DNA of 64,000 bases from Solicoccozyma terricola (Eukaryota > Basidiomycota > Tremellomycetes > Filobasidiales > Piskurozymaceae): assembly GCA_001600875.1 (NCBI GenBank), contig BCLD01000001.1, positions 1,538,915-1,602,914 on the forward strand, given 5' to 3'. A program made the position numbers and the translations under genes. This document shows, one piece after another, positions 35,031-50,400 of this stretch; positions within the stretch are counted from its first letter, which is position 1; each line of letters starts with the position of its first letter. The notes under the pieces are model-generated. The model saw only the letters and a program-made list of their open reading frames with translations, did no database searches and had not been told where the DNA came from.

Positions 35031-36612
35031 ATGCAATCCACCTCATCACGCTTAGCAGCCATCTCCCTCGCTCCGAGCGGCATCTTCCAACTGGGATTAG
35101 GAGCGCGGGAGAGATCCCCAGGCAGCGATGGCGGAGGCAAGGCTGGGAATGGATCTGATAAGTCAGCGTCGGGTGATGAGGCAGTGGTGAAGGCTACAGA
35201 GGAGCAGGGTGGTGTTGAAGATGGAATGGAACGGCAGTATGAAGAGGATAATGATGTGGAGGACGATCAAGATGAGCAGGATAGCTCGCCGGAGACGAGT
35301 CCAGTGGGATCGTCATCAAGTCAGCCGATCCCGGCACCGTCTTCAGCGAGTCCACAGGTCGCACCGCAAGCTGTAGAGATTCCTCCACTACCCTCTATCG
35401 AAACACTTGAACATGTTCCAGTGGTCGATGATCACACAGACATGGTTCAACCAGCACCGGATTCTCCACCTCCTAGCTATGAATTCGCAACCCTATCGTA
35501 CAACATGGTCTCTCAACTTCAACTGGAGCGTCACGAGGAGGAAGCGAGATTGTTATCTGAAGGTCCCGTTTCAGGCCATGACGCTCCATCAACGTCTGTC
35601 GGCGTTATCCATCCAGTATCACCACCACACCTTCCAGTCTCAACATCCACCGAACCAACACCTGCCGAAGCAGGACCATCTCAACCCCAATCCCCGCCAC
35701 CCACCCGTCCATTCGCCTACTCGTCAAACTCAATGCTCGAGCTTTTACCTCCTTCCGATTCTGAAACAGACGATGACCTCCCTAATCCTGGTTCTTCTTC
35801 TCCTACACCTGCAATTCGACCACCTCGTCAAAGTAGACATCATCGACGACCTTCGTCACCTGCTTCAATACGATCTCTAATTCAGATAATGGATCATACA
35901 GGAGAACTCGGTCGAGAAAATGATGACGGCGAGATGCATCCACGGCCGGGATTAAGAGAAGGGTTTGCTAGAGATGTGGCTATATCAAGATGGAGGATTG
36001 TTGGTGGTTCGAAATGGAACGACGGGACTGCGCATGGGGAGGCTGTGAATGTGAAATTTGGAGCTTATGTCGGTGAGTGATGAAAAGACAATGAAGGGGC
36101 GTGCGATAGTCAAGCTGAAGAACGTGAATGTGCAGTTTACGACTGCGAGCTTACTACGAGGCTAGTGAGTGACGTTGCGTTCGACGTTGACTCGTTGATT
36201 TGACCCCCCACCATCTCCCTCTAGGGTCCTGTCATCGTCCTTCGTAGACGATATACCGACTTTCTTAACTTGCGAGACCAATTACGACGAGCTTTTCCGG
36301 TGAGCAGTGATGTCTCGTCTGTCTCAACTAATATAGCTAACCACTCGTTTCCACCACTCGCTTTCCAGCGATTACTACAAACGATCCCACAACTCCCACC
36401 TAAAAGAGTGATGTGTGAGTGTCCATGGCTCACTCAGTTATCAGACTTGGGCTCCACCTTTGACACCCTCCACCACTGCGTTCACAGCGAAATTTGAGCC
36501 GTCCTATCTCGATCGTCGGAAAGTAAGACTGCAATATTGGCTAAAGACAGTGATGCTACATCCTGTTTTCGGCACATCCGCGCAAGTCAAGGAATGGGTA
36601 TTGCAAGTGTGA
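35031..36612 (+). CDS. YPT35: PX-domain protein, YPT35-like endosomal/vacuolar adaptor
   Basis: The C-terminal PX domain should bind phosphatidylinositol 3-phosphate on endosomes and vacuoles; in yeast Ypt35 also recruits the lipid-transfer protein Vps13. The first 330 or so residues are disordered, rich in Ser, Pro, Glu and Gln. The PX domain runs WRIVGGSKWN, YVVYDCELTTRL, VIVLRRRYTDFLNLRDQL, then QLPPKRVMSKFEPSYLDRRK and QYWLKTVMLHP, and ends VKEWVLQV. Exons: 35031-36072, 36136-36164, 36225-36299, 36369-36414 and 36488-36612. The RRYTDF basic/aromatic motif is the lipid-binding core. A proline motif at EIPPLPSIE might act as a Vps13-binding PxP site, but this is speculative. Confidence 0.82.
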
Positions 36613-36813
36613 AAGATACGGAGAAGGAACAGAACCTAGTTGTAGCACGGGACGACATCGTTGTAGGAACCACCGCTCCCGCCAGAGAAAGGCGGATTTG
36701 TAAGCATTGATCAATCATAAGACGTCAAGTGTGAATTGTACAACGAGTGAGGGGAGTTGTAGACGTCCCCTGTGATTCATAGGAGGAAAATTTAGGCAGG
36801 CGTGTAGTGCATA

Positions 36814-39141
<2,328 letters not shown>

Positions 39142-39679
39142 GATGGGATGTGGGGTGAGTGGTGATGATGGGTACGGTGCTCTATGGTGTTGACTACTGA
39201 GAGCTCGCTGTTCTGCTCATCTCGCCACGTCATTCAACGTCACACACCGTCCAACTCACACCGTCGGTGGCAAATCACTGCAGAAGCTGACAGGTCTTGT
39301 TCCCAACACTAGTCATCGTTGGACGACATGACCTGTGTGCAGGTTGAGACATTTTTCTCTCTGTAACGTCATGGACGGGGTAGCTGTTGAAAGCTTGAGT
39401 ATGTTAGCCGAGGCCTTCACTCCATGCAATGCCACTGATAGATGGACCAGCATTCAGACTGCCACCCTTCCGGTATATGCTCTCTCTTGCATTGACTCTA
39501 TCGTAGCTTATCCATCCGCATGCTCTGGCTCTGCATCAGATGACTTGATTTCTGTCAACGTACATTGTGTTGCTGGATAACTTTGGCTACTTTTACCTAC
39601 TAGACCGCCGCCTCCAAAACCACGTCATGAGCCTAAAATGCTAAACACGACCTCTACTTGTCGATATTCCAAAACGCAA
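39142..39679. other. Gap upstream of VPS4
   Basis: A 538-bp gap between the VPS4 start and the 3' end of the six-cysteine gene, both on the minus strand. It should hold the VPS4 promoter. No gene or clear motif was recognised. Confidence 0.3.
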
Positions 39680-40885
39680 TCACGCAGTTTCCAAGAGCCG
39701 GAACAACGCTCCAATCCTCCCCTTGAACAATACCGATATCGACTCCTTGATCATTTCCTCCTTCACCGCAAACTTAAGAAGCTCACTGAGAGCTTGAACC
39801 TCCTTTATCGCCAACTCGACCGCCTTGAAAGTGGTTTCAGAGTTTTTTGAAGAATCCGCCTGGACGGGTGGTGGTTCAGAATGCGTCGAAGAATCTGGCA
39901 AGGTACTGGGACCTTGAATAATTTTACGCCTTTTCGCAGTGTGAATCAAGACGACAGCTTGGTTTTTAGTCGTCCTCTTCCCTTTACTTGTGGATGGTGC
40001 TTCGCCATACTCTGACTCTGTGTCTGAATTCCCCAACTGGCTTTCGGTTGTGAACGCTTTTGAAAGAGCAGCAAATGGCTTGGCTTCCAATTCCGAAGGC
40101 TTCTTCTTCAAACTCCACCGCTTCACCCGACTACTTCCCACCTTCGCCTTCACCTTCTCGACTTTGCCATGGGCGTCCTTTTGACGGCGTGGAAAGGGTG
40201 CTAAGCTGCACTTTTTCGACGACAACAGACACATTCCGCACCGTCCCGTACCATCGATCTGCTACTAGGTATCGATTCAGCGACAATGTCGTTAGATAGG
40301 AACAAATGAGCTACTCACATAGCAAAATAAGCCAGTAGTACACTTGCTACACTTCTCACGAGGCGATGTCAAGTTCGCATTCGGATTACCGAAAATGGAA
40401 CGGAACTGAGAGCGAGGTATTGTCTGCAGAATAAGGGGACCTAAATCAGTAGCCATAAGTATCATTAAATGGACGACTGTACTCACGGCGGGTAGGTTCC
40501 TCTCCAAGATAATTTTTGCGTCGACAAGTTGACGAATGCTCGGATTCATCCTATTCATCCTGGCAAGTCCCACATCCTCCTCAAGTTGATCCTCATTCTC
40601 GACATCCTCGTCGTCCTCCCATTCCTCGGATTCTTCGATAACACAAGTCGGTAGCATGCTGTTCGACAGCAATGATTTCGGGGGGGTTATGGTCTGCCCC
40701 GCGTTTCCAAATGATAAGTAGCTATTGAACACCGACTTGAGAGTATTGGAAGGCTCTGCAGGCTTCGATACAGTGTTATTATCCACCTTATTTTCACGAA
40801 TTCTTGCTTTTTCTTTTTTGAGGTTTGGTCCTTGTTTTTTTCCCAGCACCCTACTTTTCAGTCCGGATAACGGCAGGATGCTCAT
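39680..40885 (-). CDS. Unknown protein with a six-cysteine cluster
   Basis: Not recognised. Three exons join in frame: one from 40885 ending at RNLPA, one beginning TIPRSQFRSIFGN and ending FCY, and one beginning IDGTGRCGMC and ending at 39680. The junction builds a cluster C-x2-C-x5-C-x7-C-x2-C-x6-C (CSKCTTGLFC, then CGMCLLSSKKC), close to but not identical with a Zn2Cys6 binuclear cluster (C2-C3 spacing five rather than six). A long acidic stretch precedes it and a basic, Lys/Ser-rich region follows, with a helical C-terminus. A DNA- or RNA-binding role is possible but unproven. The start at 40885 is uncertain; an acidic ORF upstream (41153) could not be joined in frame. Confidence 0.55.
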
Positions 40886-41927
40886 ACGTCGGTCTCATGC
40901 TGGACGAGGCTTTGTTTTACGGTGGGGAAGAGGAGGGGGGGGGGGGGGGGGGGGGGATGCATGGCGAGCGGGGCCACACTGAGAGTTCCCGTTCCCGTTC
41001 CCGCACGTAGCCAGAACTCGGCCGCCGGGGAACCTCTCCCCCGGGGCACGCAACTTGTAGTTCTTGATTATCTGAAATCGTATCTTCATCATCCTCTTCA
41101 ATGTCATATGGGAAATTGTAAACCGGGATGTTATAATATTCGATATCTTCCATGATCGGGGGATATGGGGGGGGGGGGGGGAGGGGGGGGGAGGGGGGGA
41201 GGGGAGGGCAGTGTTTCAAGGATTACTATCCCTATCGACAGGCAGATTCTCCTAACTTTCGACCCCTTGGCCTTTCGCCTTTCAAGGACTCAGAGCACTG
41301 ATCACTCTCAAGATCCGTTGGTGGCCGGGAGAGACTCGAGGGACAAGCGTTTGAATCCTGTTAACGTAGATGTGCTTCTTTACTTCGTGTTAAGACCCAA
41401 GAATTGAGCGCTAGAACCCTCTCTGGCTCTAACCCAGCTATCAGGTGATGGGTATCACTAGGGGCAGAATCGACAGCTAGATGACCAGTGGGACCAATAG
41501 CAGCTGTGACTATCGGCTGATAAGTGGTCTTTCCTTAGTATAGCCTATAGGTATATGTTATACCAAGTTTTCATAATATTGCTCAAGAATTTTTTTTAAA
41601 AAATGAAGAGGGAAATCGATGAATCTCTTCGATTCTAAATAGGTCCAAGCTTCCTGCATCCTCTTATTGGATAATCTGTTTGTTCTAAAGAAACCCCCCT
41701 CCTCTTTTACTTCGCTTCTCACCAACCTGTCGAACATGATCTCCTCCCAATTGCGTTGATTACGTCACTCCCACGTGTCACCGAAATCACGCCATTTTGG
41801 AATTATTCGTAGTAAATGGATTCAGAGGTGGTGGTGGATGGTTGGTGATGGTGGTGGTGGATATTGGTCAGGAGACAGTCACCAACATCCAATCCCCTAG
41901 CATCCATCCCACCAGCATCCATCAACA
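40886..41927. promoter_or_regulatory. Divergent intergenic region with poly-G runs
   Basis: About 1 kb between divergent genes. It holds a 22-nt G run (40935-40956), a second G-rich purine tract (about 41167-41213) and an A/T-rich patch near 41575-41605. A short acidic ORF on the minus strand begins at 41153 (MEDIEYYNIPVYNFPYD), which looks protein-like but joins nothing in frame. The rest shows no recognisable gene or tRNA. Confidence 0.35.
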
Positions 41928-44233
41928 ATGCCTCCTCGCATCCCATCACTCCGATACATCCACCACCAACCACACATCTACCCACTCCGCACTCTCTCAA
42001 CACCCTCACATCCTTCATACGACACACACAATGCTCAATCCCCTACTCCTCCTAAACTCCCACCTAGACGTAGACCGATATTCCAATCTATAGGGTTTGG
42101 TATCGCTAGTGGCGGTGCTGGGAAGCGAGCGAGTGGGAGTGGGAGTGGGAGTGCGGGTGGGGTAGGAAAGGTGGCAGGGAAAGTGGTAGAGCGAGTGGAT
42201 GTTGGACCAGATGGATTAGATATGGGTGACTTGACCCATACTTCCACCACATCCACAAAATTAGAACGTGAAAATCGAGATAGAGTTGATGGTGAAGAAA
42301 GTGAAGCGAATTATACTGTATGTCGTACAATCCCCCGCCCTTTCCCCTAACCCACCATCGTTCGTTGGTTTTATCGAAGATGCTAACCCCCCTCCCCCGG
42401 CCCACAGCCCCCATCTGCAACTCTATCACACGCTCTCCCCAACCCTCTCCCTCTCATCTACTCCCCTCACCCTCTTCCATCCACCTACCCCCCATTCTCA
42501 ACCCTCCACTCCGCACCCCACCCTCTTCAAATCGCATACGAAACATACGGTGTCCTTTCTCCAAATCGTGATAATGTAATTTTATTACATACGGGGTTAT
42601 CAGCTAGTTCACATGTTGCTAGTGGGGGTAATGGAGTTGATGAAGAGACGGGAGGGAGAGCAGGATGGTGGGAGGATTTTGTAGGACCAGGGAAGAGTAT
42701 AGATACAGATAGGTTTTTTGTGATTTGTACGAATGTTATTGGAGGGTGTTTGTGAGTGGTCTGAGCGTGCGAATGGCGAAACGCCGTTTGGCCGGGGAGT
42801 AAACTGACGATGAGCCTGTGTTGGTTTTTCTTCGTTTTTCTTCGTCTTCTTCGTCTTCTTCCTCGTCTTCGTCTTCTCTCTCTACAGCGGCTCAACCGGT
42901 CCATCCTCTCAATGGCCATCCGGTGAATACAACGAACGATGGGCTACTCGATTCCCTATTTTATCCATATTCGACATGGTACGAGCTCAACTCTCCCTCC
43001 TCGATTCACTTTCAATCCGTACTCTATACGCATCAATAGGTTCATCGATGGGTGGTATGCAATCGATCGCTTTAGCTTATATAGCACCGGAGAGGGTGGG
43101 GAGAGTTGCTAGTATAAGTGCAACGGGTAGGAGTGGGTTGAATGGTGTAGGGATGAGATATGCACAGAGGAGTGGTGAGTTGGGCTGGGCGCGGCGCGGC
43201 GCATGCGTGCCTGCGTTTGGCGGTGACGACGTGAAACGGGTTTCGCTGACGGAGGGATTTCTCCTTCTTCTTCTTCGTGTTCAACGATTAAAGTACTCAT
43301 GGCTGATCCGAATTGGAATAGGGGGTTTTATTATGATGGAGTACCACCACATGGTGGTATGAAACTAGCTCGACGTGAGTTCCCTCCCCCCCCGCGGCCG
43401 CATTTTTCCTTTTCTCATCTAAATCCACCCCCACCGGACCCTTCGATCACATAGAAATCGCAACGATCACATATCGATCTGGACCTGAATGGGAGACTAG
43501 ATTTGGACGTAGGATGATTTCAGAGATTGAGGATGAAAAGGGGGTCAAGAAAGTCGGTGTTCCTAGTTTGAGTCCTGATTTTTTGATTGAGACGTATTTG
43601 GATCATCAAGTGAGTGGGGGGGGGGGGGGGGGGGGTTGGAAGGGATATGACGAAGGGATATGACGACGTGCCAAATTGCTAATTGTATTTCCTTTTTTTT
43701 TTCCCGCTCACCAGGGTGAAAGATTCTGTCTTACATACGACGCCAACTCTATGATTTACCTCTCCAAAGCGATGGATTTATTCGATATGACGGAAGAAGC
43801 TTTGATTGGATTAGCTGATAAATTCGCATCGAATTACCCTGATGATCCTCATCCTTTCCCTTATCCCTCCGATCCTGCTCCTTCCACCGATACCGCCACC
43901 GCCACCGCCGCCAACCCCAACCCCAACACCACCACCACCCCTTCTCGACCAACTACATCCAAATCCAACCCATTCATCCCAACTTCCAAATCCCCGCACC
44001 TCCAATCCCTATCCCTCGGACTCTCTCGACTCTCTAAAATCCCATCTCTAATCCTAGGTGTTCAATCTGATGTTCTTTTCCCCGTCGAACAACAACGTGA
44101 ATTAGCAGATGCTTTGAAATTAGCTGGGAATAAAGAGGTTACTTATTATGAATTGGGTGGGGTTTGGGGACATGATACGTTTTTATTGGATGTTCAAGGG
44201 GTTGGTGGTGCGATTAGGGGGTTTTTACATTGA
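41928..44233 (+). CDS. Mitochondrial serine O-acyltransferase (homoserine acetyltransferase family, Cys2/CysA type)
   Basis: Alpha/beta hydrolase-fold acyltransferase that activates serine (or homoserine) for cysteine or methionine synthesis. The N-terminus ([20 protein letters not shown]) is Arg-rich without acids, like a mitochondrial presequence. The family core follows: [24 protein letters not shown], the nucleophile in [47 protein letters not shown], the acid in [10 protein letters not shown] and the His in [11 protein letters not shown]. The GGCFGSTGPSS and presequence favour the fungal serine O-succinyl/acetyltransferase over cytosolic Met2. A Pro/Thr/Asn-rich insert (about 43850-44010) interrupts the region before the acid. 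Six exons; the intron at 43612 carries a 21-nt G run. Substrate choice is inferred. Confidence 0.85.
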
Positions 44234-44236
44234 TTG

Positions 44237-44274
<38 letters not shown>

Positions 44275-45252
44275 AGAGAATGGGAATAGAGGTTGTTGTT
44301 TTGCCGGGTTGTATATCAAAGACGATGTCACAGCTGGAGTGTGAGAATATGGGATGGATGCAGATTGTATCTTATGTGTATGGGCCATATGCCTTGCCTG
44401 ATTAGATGTATGGGAGTGAGGTGGAATGTGGATGAGTGAGACGATGACGCGCGGGGCTGGAATGGGCACAACAGGGCCAACCCCGGTTCGTAGTCTCGGC
44501 TCACTCCACAGACACAGTCGCAGTCATCGCAGTTGCAGTCGCACACACTGCGGCACAGGTCCCTCCCTCCCCCTCCCCCTCTCCCCTCTCCCCCTCCCCC
44601 CACCCATCACATTCCATTACCATGTATTGCCCAGATCGGAGCCATTAATCATTACAAATGTTCGATTTCCCTCTTCTTCGATCCACAACCCCGATCCCCC
44701 TTCTCAGTCCCTTCACCATCGGAGCCAAGACAATCTTTTCACCGACCCCAAAGCCGACCGCAGCGAATATCTTTATAAGGAACCTTCCATCCCCCGACCC
44801 CCACCCCTGCAAACCACTAACCCACATTCCACGAAACGAAAACGCGGACAATATTGGGAAGCAAGCAAAAAAAGATCAATCCATCTCTCTCATATCTAGT
44901 CTCTCTCTCGTCCCTCTCGTCTACTCTCGTCTCTCTCTCTCTCTCAGGAAGCAACACCGGGGACTAGGTCAGCAATTCCGTTCGGCGGCGGCAACACAGG
45001 CAAGGAACGGCTTCTGGAACTTTATCAGCTGACATCATTAGAGGTGGACAGCCTTTGGGAAAAGGTTGACGGAAAAGAAAAAAAAGAGCAAATCCAAAAG
45101 GTGTCAGGGATCGATTGCAGGACCCGCACAGCCACCCTCATCACCCCTTTGACCACTACCCCATTTCTCCCCCTCCCTCACCACCTCCTTCCCAATCATC
45201 CTCAAATACGAATACCCGGGGGGGTGTTGGGGAAAATTATCCTCAAAATACC
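44234..45252. other. Intergenic region with a 35-nt poly-G run
   Basis: About 1 kb between two plus-strand genes. A 35-nt G run (44239-44273) starts 6 bp after the stop codon of the acyltransferase, so it lies in its 3' UTR or terminator. Pyrimidine-rich stretches (about 44560-44605 and CT repeats near 44895-44945) lie upstream of the next gene and may belong to its promoter or leader. No gene was recognised. Confidence 0.4.
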
Positions 45253-47232
45253 ATGTCGTCTTCCTCTCCTACTCGACGACACCTCTCATCAGTACCCGAA
45301 GATACACTCGGAATTGAATTAGAACGTCGTCGATCTCTTCGTCTTCACCACCACTACCACCACCACCGACAACAACAACAGCCACAGCCACAACAGCAGC
45401 AGCAACGACGACAACCACCACAACCACGAAATGATTCTCATCCACTCGTCTCAGACAAAGGAGATCAAGTCGATTGGACTCGAAGTTTAATTTCGGATCC
45501 TCGTATGATAATAGGTGGTTCTTCATCGACTCATTCTTCTCCTTCTAAGAAAGGTAAAGAGAGAGAGAGAGCTACGGATGATGTTGGAAGACGACGACGA
45601 CCACAACAACAGCTACAGCAGCAGCATGATAAAGGTGGTAAAACGGAAGTAGTCGATTGGGTGGTTGATTTGGATAGAGTGTCGAATGGATTGGAAAGGT
45701 GGGGTGAGAAGGATAGAGTGATTGTGGTTTTAGGAGGTTAGTCTTGAGAGTGGGGTTTGAGAGATGGTTTCCGACGAATCGGTGGTACGTGTGTTGATCG
45801 GTTCATGGCTAACCATCACCCTCACCCTCACCCCGTCTATGGTCACGCAGACCCAACATCATCCGCTTTACGAATCATCCTCGACAATCCAACATTCTCA
45901 TCAACTCTTCTTCTCATCCCATCATCATCAACGTCGTCTCCCATCTCCGATGGAACCTCCGATGGAACCTCATATCCTACCATACAACACCTAAACATCC
46001 CTCCAGAGCATAGTAGTCATCATATCGTGGTCGCAGCTGCTGATGCTGCTAAACGATGGAGGAATCGGAAAGTTGGGACTAATAACACCAACATCAACAT
46101 GAACAAACCTTCGTTGGATCGTAGTAGACGTGGAAGTGAGGTATCGATGTCGTCTTCGTCGTTGGTGGCAAGACCGAAATCAATGTCAAGACCGAAATCA
46201 ATGACATCTCTCAAAGGATACATGTCTCGATCTGTATCAGCAACCTCTGTCGATCGATTACAAGATCGAAAGGGTTTTACCACCGCACCGTCATCCTCTC
46301 CATCATCATCATCATCAATTTCATCCTCCATCGACATCTCATCTCCAATCGACGCTGTCTTCCATTTCCTACCGTCGCCGGAGAAGGCCACCTTCCAAGC
46401 CATGTTACAAGGAAGTGTCATGATCACTACCGCCGTTCTACCCGTAATGAATCGGCAAGGGATGAGAGATGATAGGGGAGACGGTAGGAGATCATCGAGT
46501 TTCGATTTCGAAAAGGTTGAACGCGACGATGACACGATCGGACCTATTATAATCCACGTCCTACCACGAGGTACTCCCGATCAACTACCACACGTATTAG
46601 ATTCATTCCTTTCATCACTCCTCCCGTGGTCCAAACGTGGAATGAAAGGACATATCATCCCATCGAATATCCTCATTGAGCCTCTCAAGATCGGAAAGGA
46701 AGAAACTCAATTGACTGGTTTGGAAGTCGTATTGAGTGGTGGATTATACATTCCTTCTCGTAGTATGACAAGCACTATCAAACCTCGAGCTTATTTTCCA
46801 ACATTCACCAATTGTCGATTCCTCGGTCTTTCACTCGCAACAAGACCACCACCACCGCCACCACCACCACCGCCACCTGTTACATCTTCAAGCTCAGCTG
46901 ATTCTCTCCCTTCTCTCAATGTGGGATACACAGATTCCAACATCTCACCTGCATCAACCGTATCACGCTCGTCAGACGAGATCCATCTCCCAACTCACGG
47001 TAGACTGTTTGACGGTAGCCCAAGGGGAAGTCAAAGTTCAACGAGTTCTTTACCCGTCACGCCAATGAATGGGTCGAGGAGAAGTTCGTTTGCTCCAGGT
47101 GTGATCGAGGTGGAAGGAGATGTAGGGAAAGTGGTAGTTGAGAAGAAGAGACGTTGGTTTGGGAGACTGTTCACACCACTATTAACGCAACAAGGCTTGC
47201 GCCCAAAGACGAGAAGAAATAATGGACACTAG
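45253..47232 (+). CDS. Unknown low-complexity protein, His/Gln-rich N-terminus
   Basis: Not recognised. Two exons (45253-45736 and 45851-47232) give 621 residues. The N-terminal part is rich in His, Gln, Arg and Pro, encoded by CAC/CAA/CAG repeats. Ordered-looking segments follow: VVDWVVDLDRVSNGLERWGE, VIVVLGDPTSSALRIILDNP, HHIVVAAADAAKRW and, later, IIIHVLPRGTPDQLPHVLDS and TGLEVVLSGGLYIP, separated by Ser-rich linkers and a Pro run. This suggests one split globular fold interrupted by disordered inserts. The frame is also open upstream to an ATG at 45115; 45253 (MSSSSPTRRHL) is preferred. Function cannot be stated. Confidence 0.65.
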
Positions 47233-47474
47233 AAAGTGGATCGGACAGTTTACGTTGTAGTTTATTGCAGCACTTTTTATCGTCCAAATGTTAGTAAATT
47301 TTGTACACCAGAAGTGGATCTAATGTACCTGCTGTATCCCTGTTAGTACCTTAGTATTCGTACGAGAAATTTCATAGCATGGTCCATCGTTGATACATCA
47401 GCCTCCATCTAGTGCTGTCGTGAACCAAAATAACCCTCCCCCCCCTTCCCCATGGTGCACAACCCCATTGTCCC

Positions 47475-50400
47475 CTACATACCAGCGAACCTGCTGAACA
47501 TTTCGCCGAATCTAGCTGGGGAAAACCAAGCTCTCCGAGTCCAGCTCGGGTTCTCGGGCATAGTATTAGGAGGTAATTCCGGACTTGCGGCAATCGGTTG
47601 GGTACCAATCTTGCCATTGCCGATGGTGACGAATTGACCGATCGAGGGGACACCGTTCACAACGAGGAAGGCGACGGCGGGTCCCGGGACTATTGAACGC
47701 GGCGAACGGGCGATTGTCAGAAACAAAAGAATCGAAGATGATCGGACAAAGTACGGGCGTACTCACCAAGAATTGCGGGGTTGCCAGGTAGTGGCGACAC
47801 ATGAAGAGTCGCAGATCCGTCTTCGTTGACGGTGAAGGACGTTTGCAACTCGACGTGCCGTTGACCCATGTTCATAGCATGTGTCGAGAAACCAGTTCGA
47901 ATGCTGGGCCGCGCCGCTTGTGAGCTGTACTGACGACTTTAGTGTACATACATACCCTGACACTCACATCACAGCCTTGGTTTTCAAAATGTTCATTGGC
48001 TCGTTGTCAAGGTCAGTAAGCGACAGCGACATGTTCCAATAAGCTCCTCCGTATCCGATTGAGGATGGCCAGCCAGTGGCAATCGGACGAGTCTTATCGT
48101 AGCTGAAAACCGGACAAGCGTTAAGCTGTCCGCCTGCGGACGCGCACGAAACCGGACTCACTAGTCGGGGTAGAAGATCTCCACCTGATACTGGGTGAGA
48201 TACGTATAAGTAGGTTGTGTCGTTGCATTCACGTCTGCACGTATGTAATCAAAACACAAATCAGACGAGGACACATGTATATCCCGACCACACTCTCCAT
48301 CCACACTCACAGTCCGCGTTTGGATTACTTCCCGACACAAACACCGATCCATCAAGTAACAACGTCGCACTGGAGTGGTACATCCTGTCAAAGTTTCCCA
48401 CTCCCGCCTTGGACCATTTGGACCCAGCCGGCTGGGTCGGATCAAAGTACCAAGCTTGCCGAAGAGGACTATCCGCATATGACTGACCGATCGCCCAATT
48501 GTCGGTGCCGTAACCTGCTGTGCCAGTGTGTGCACCATTCAGCAAGACAAAGCGACCGTCGGGGAGATTGATGAACTGGGAAAGGTGGCAGTGTGATTAG
48601 CGCGGCGGGATGCAAGAAAAGGGGGGGGGGGGTCCGGGCATGTAACCAACCTGTCCCATGGTCCTGCCGGTGTCCAACGGATCCTCTTGATACCAAGCAG
48701 TGTCAACGTCCGGGGAGATGCTCACACAAGATTGATTGGCAGGGTATCTGATGCGGTCGGGTACTTTCAGTATCAGAGAAGGGACGCAAGAGATTCCACT
48801 GCACGTCCGAAGAAACTCACAGAGATACTGCGCGAACGATAGAAGAAGGAAAGAAAAAAATGCAGAAATCAAACTCCAACCATCAGATGCCTTGTAATTG
48901 CCACCCCTAATCTCTTTCTTTCAAAACTCACTAGACCAATTTGTAACCCATTGATTACTCTTCAAATCATTTCCACCACAAAACAACATTGTCGACGTCC
49001 AATTATTCCCCGGAGTCATCGGATACATGACCGTCGCTGCTGATGCTGGATAAACGCGAACTGCATCTGGAATGTCATCGAGATTATATTCGATCATGTT
49101 CTTGTAATCGAAGACGATAGCGGCGTAATTGGATTGAATGAATAGATTGCCTGAGCGTGGGTGTTTGGGGAGGGGGGGGGGGGGTGTGGCGACGGGCGGA
49201 TGAAATCAGTTTTTCAAACATAAGTAGGCGGGCCGCGTACTCACCACTTGGAAGCAACCACGTCAAGGGGAAAAGATTAACAGGGAGGGTATTCAACAAA
49301 ATATTCAGAGTGATTGGTTGACCTCTACTTGGGAAGAACTGTACATGAACACCGAACAAGCGTTAAAACACCGTCCGAAAGAGAAAAAAAAAATACGAGT
49401 CTCCTTCTAAATATTGTCTCGTGCTCACCTCGTAAGTCGGATTATTCTGATTCTCTGAATTAACATATCCTCCCCATTCGCAACCTCCAATCTGTTAATA
49501 GTTTCTATCAGTGAGAAAGGGGTTTAAATGTCCCTGGGAACTGGGAATTTGAAACGAACAATAATAGCAGAACCATCCTCAAGAGTCTGTTCCCCGACCG
49601 CAAAAAAAGGAGGAGCAGAGTGTATCGCAATCAGTTTTTTTTTTTCGCCCTAACTCTGATCAAACGAATCATCTGGGTGCCCTCCCGCGCCCCCCCCCCC
49701 CCCCCGGCGGGCGAATCCTCACCTCTAAAGTCGGATACCATCTCCTCGTCGTCATATAATTCGCCTTGTCGTCAACCCAATTACAACTTTGATCCGTACA
49801 AGGATCCAACAACCTATCGCCCGTCCGGCCGCGTCCCCCGCACAAACATCGTCAGTTCCTGGTACCACTTGCGCGCGCCCAAAAAAGTCTCCACACACAC
49901 TCACCGAACAGCCATAGCCCCATCCAGACTATAATAAGGAGCTTCACCAACCGAAAAGGAATTCGCTGGTCCTCCACCTGCAATAATAGGTTGATTCCCA
50001 CCTACATTCAACCAAGTTCCATTGCCTAATACTGTACCACCAGCGCAAAATGAATTGGTTATTATATCCATTGTACGGAATTGGTTTGTTTCGAGGTCAT
50101 ATTCTGATGCCCATGCGGCTGTGTGGGGGTAGGGGGGGGGGGAAGAGGGGGGGACGAAGGTTAGATGGGGTTAGTGTAGAGTATAGAACGCGATATGGAG
50201 ATGCGGAGAACTTACGATGACCAGCAACAGTAGCTGGATTTCCTTCAGTTTTATCAATGATATAGACCTTTCCAGCGTTCCCAAGAAACAACTATCGTTT
50301 GAACTCCCATCAGCGCCGTTCCCCCCCCCCCTCCCCCTCCCCCTCCCTCCTACCTTCCCCCCNNNNNNNNNNNNNNNNNNNNNNNNNNNNNNNNNNNNNN

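Noticed and set aside
41335..41365. tRNA-like T-loop (gtttgaatcc)
   Set aside because: No matching acceptor stem, A box or cloverleaf could be drawn around it.
41420..41620. Possible solo LTR or transposon remnant
   Set aside because: No terminal inverted TG/CA ends, no target-site duplication and no coding relic were visible.
41928..44233. Assignment as cytosolic Met2 homoserine acetyltransferase
   Set aside because: The mitochondrial-type presequence and the GGCFGSTGPSS and [11 protein letters not shown] motifs fit the serine acyltransferase branch better, though the substrate is not proven.
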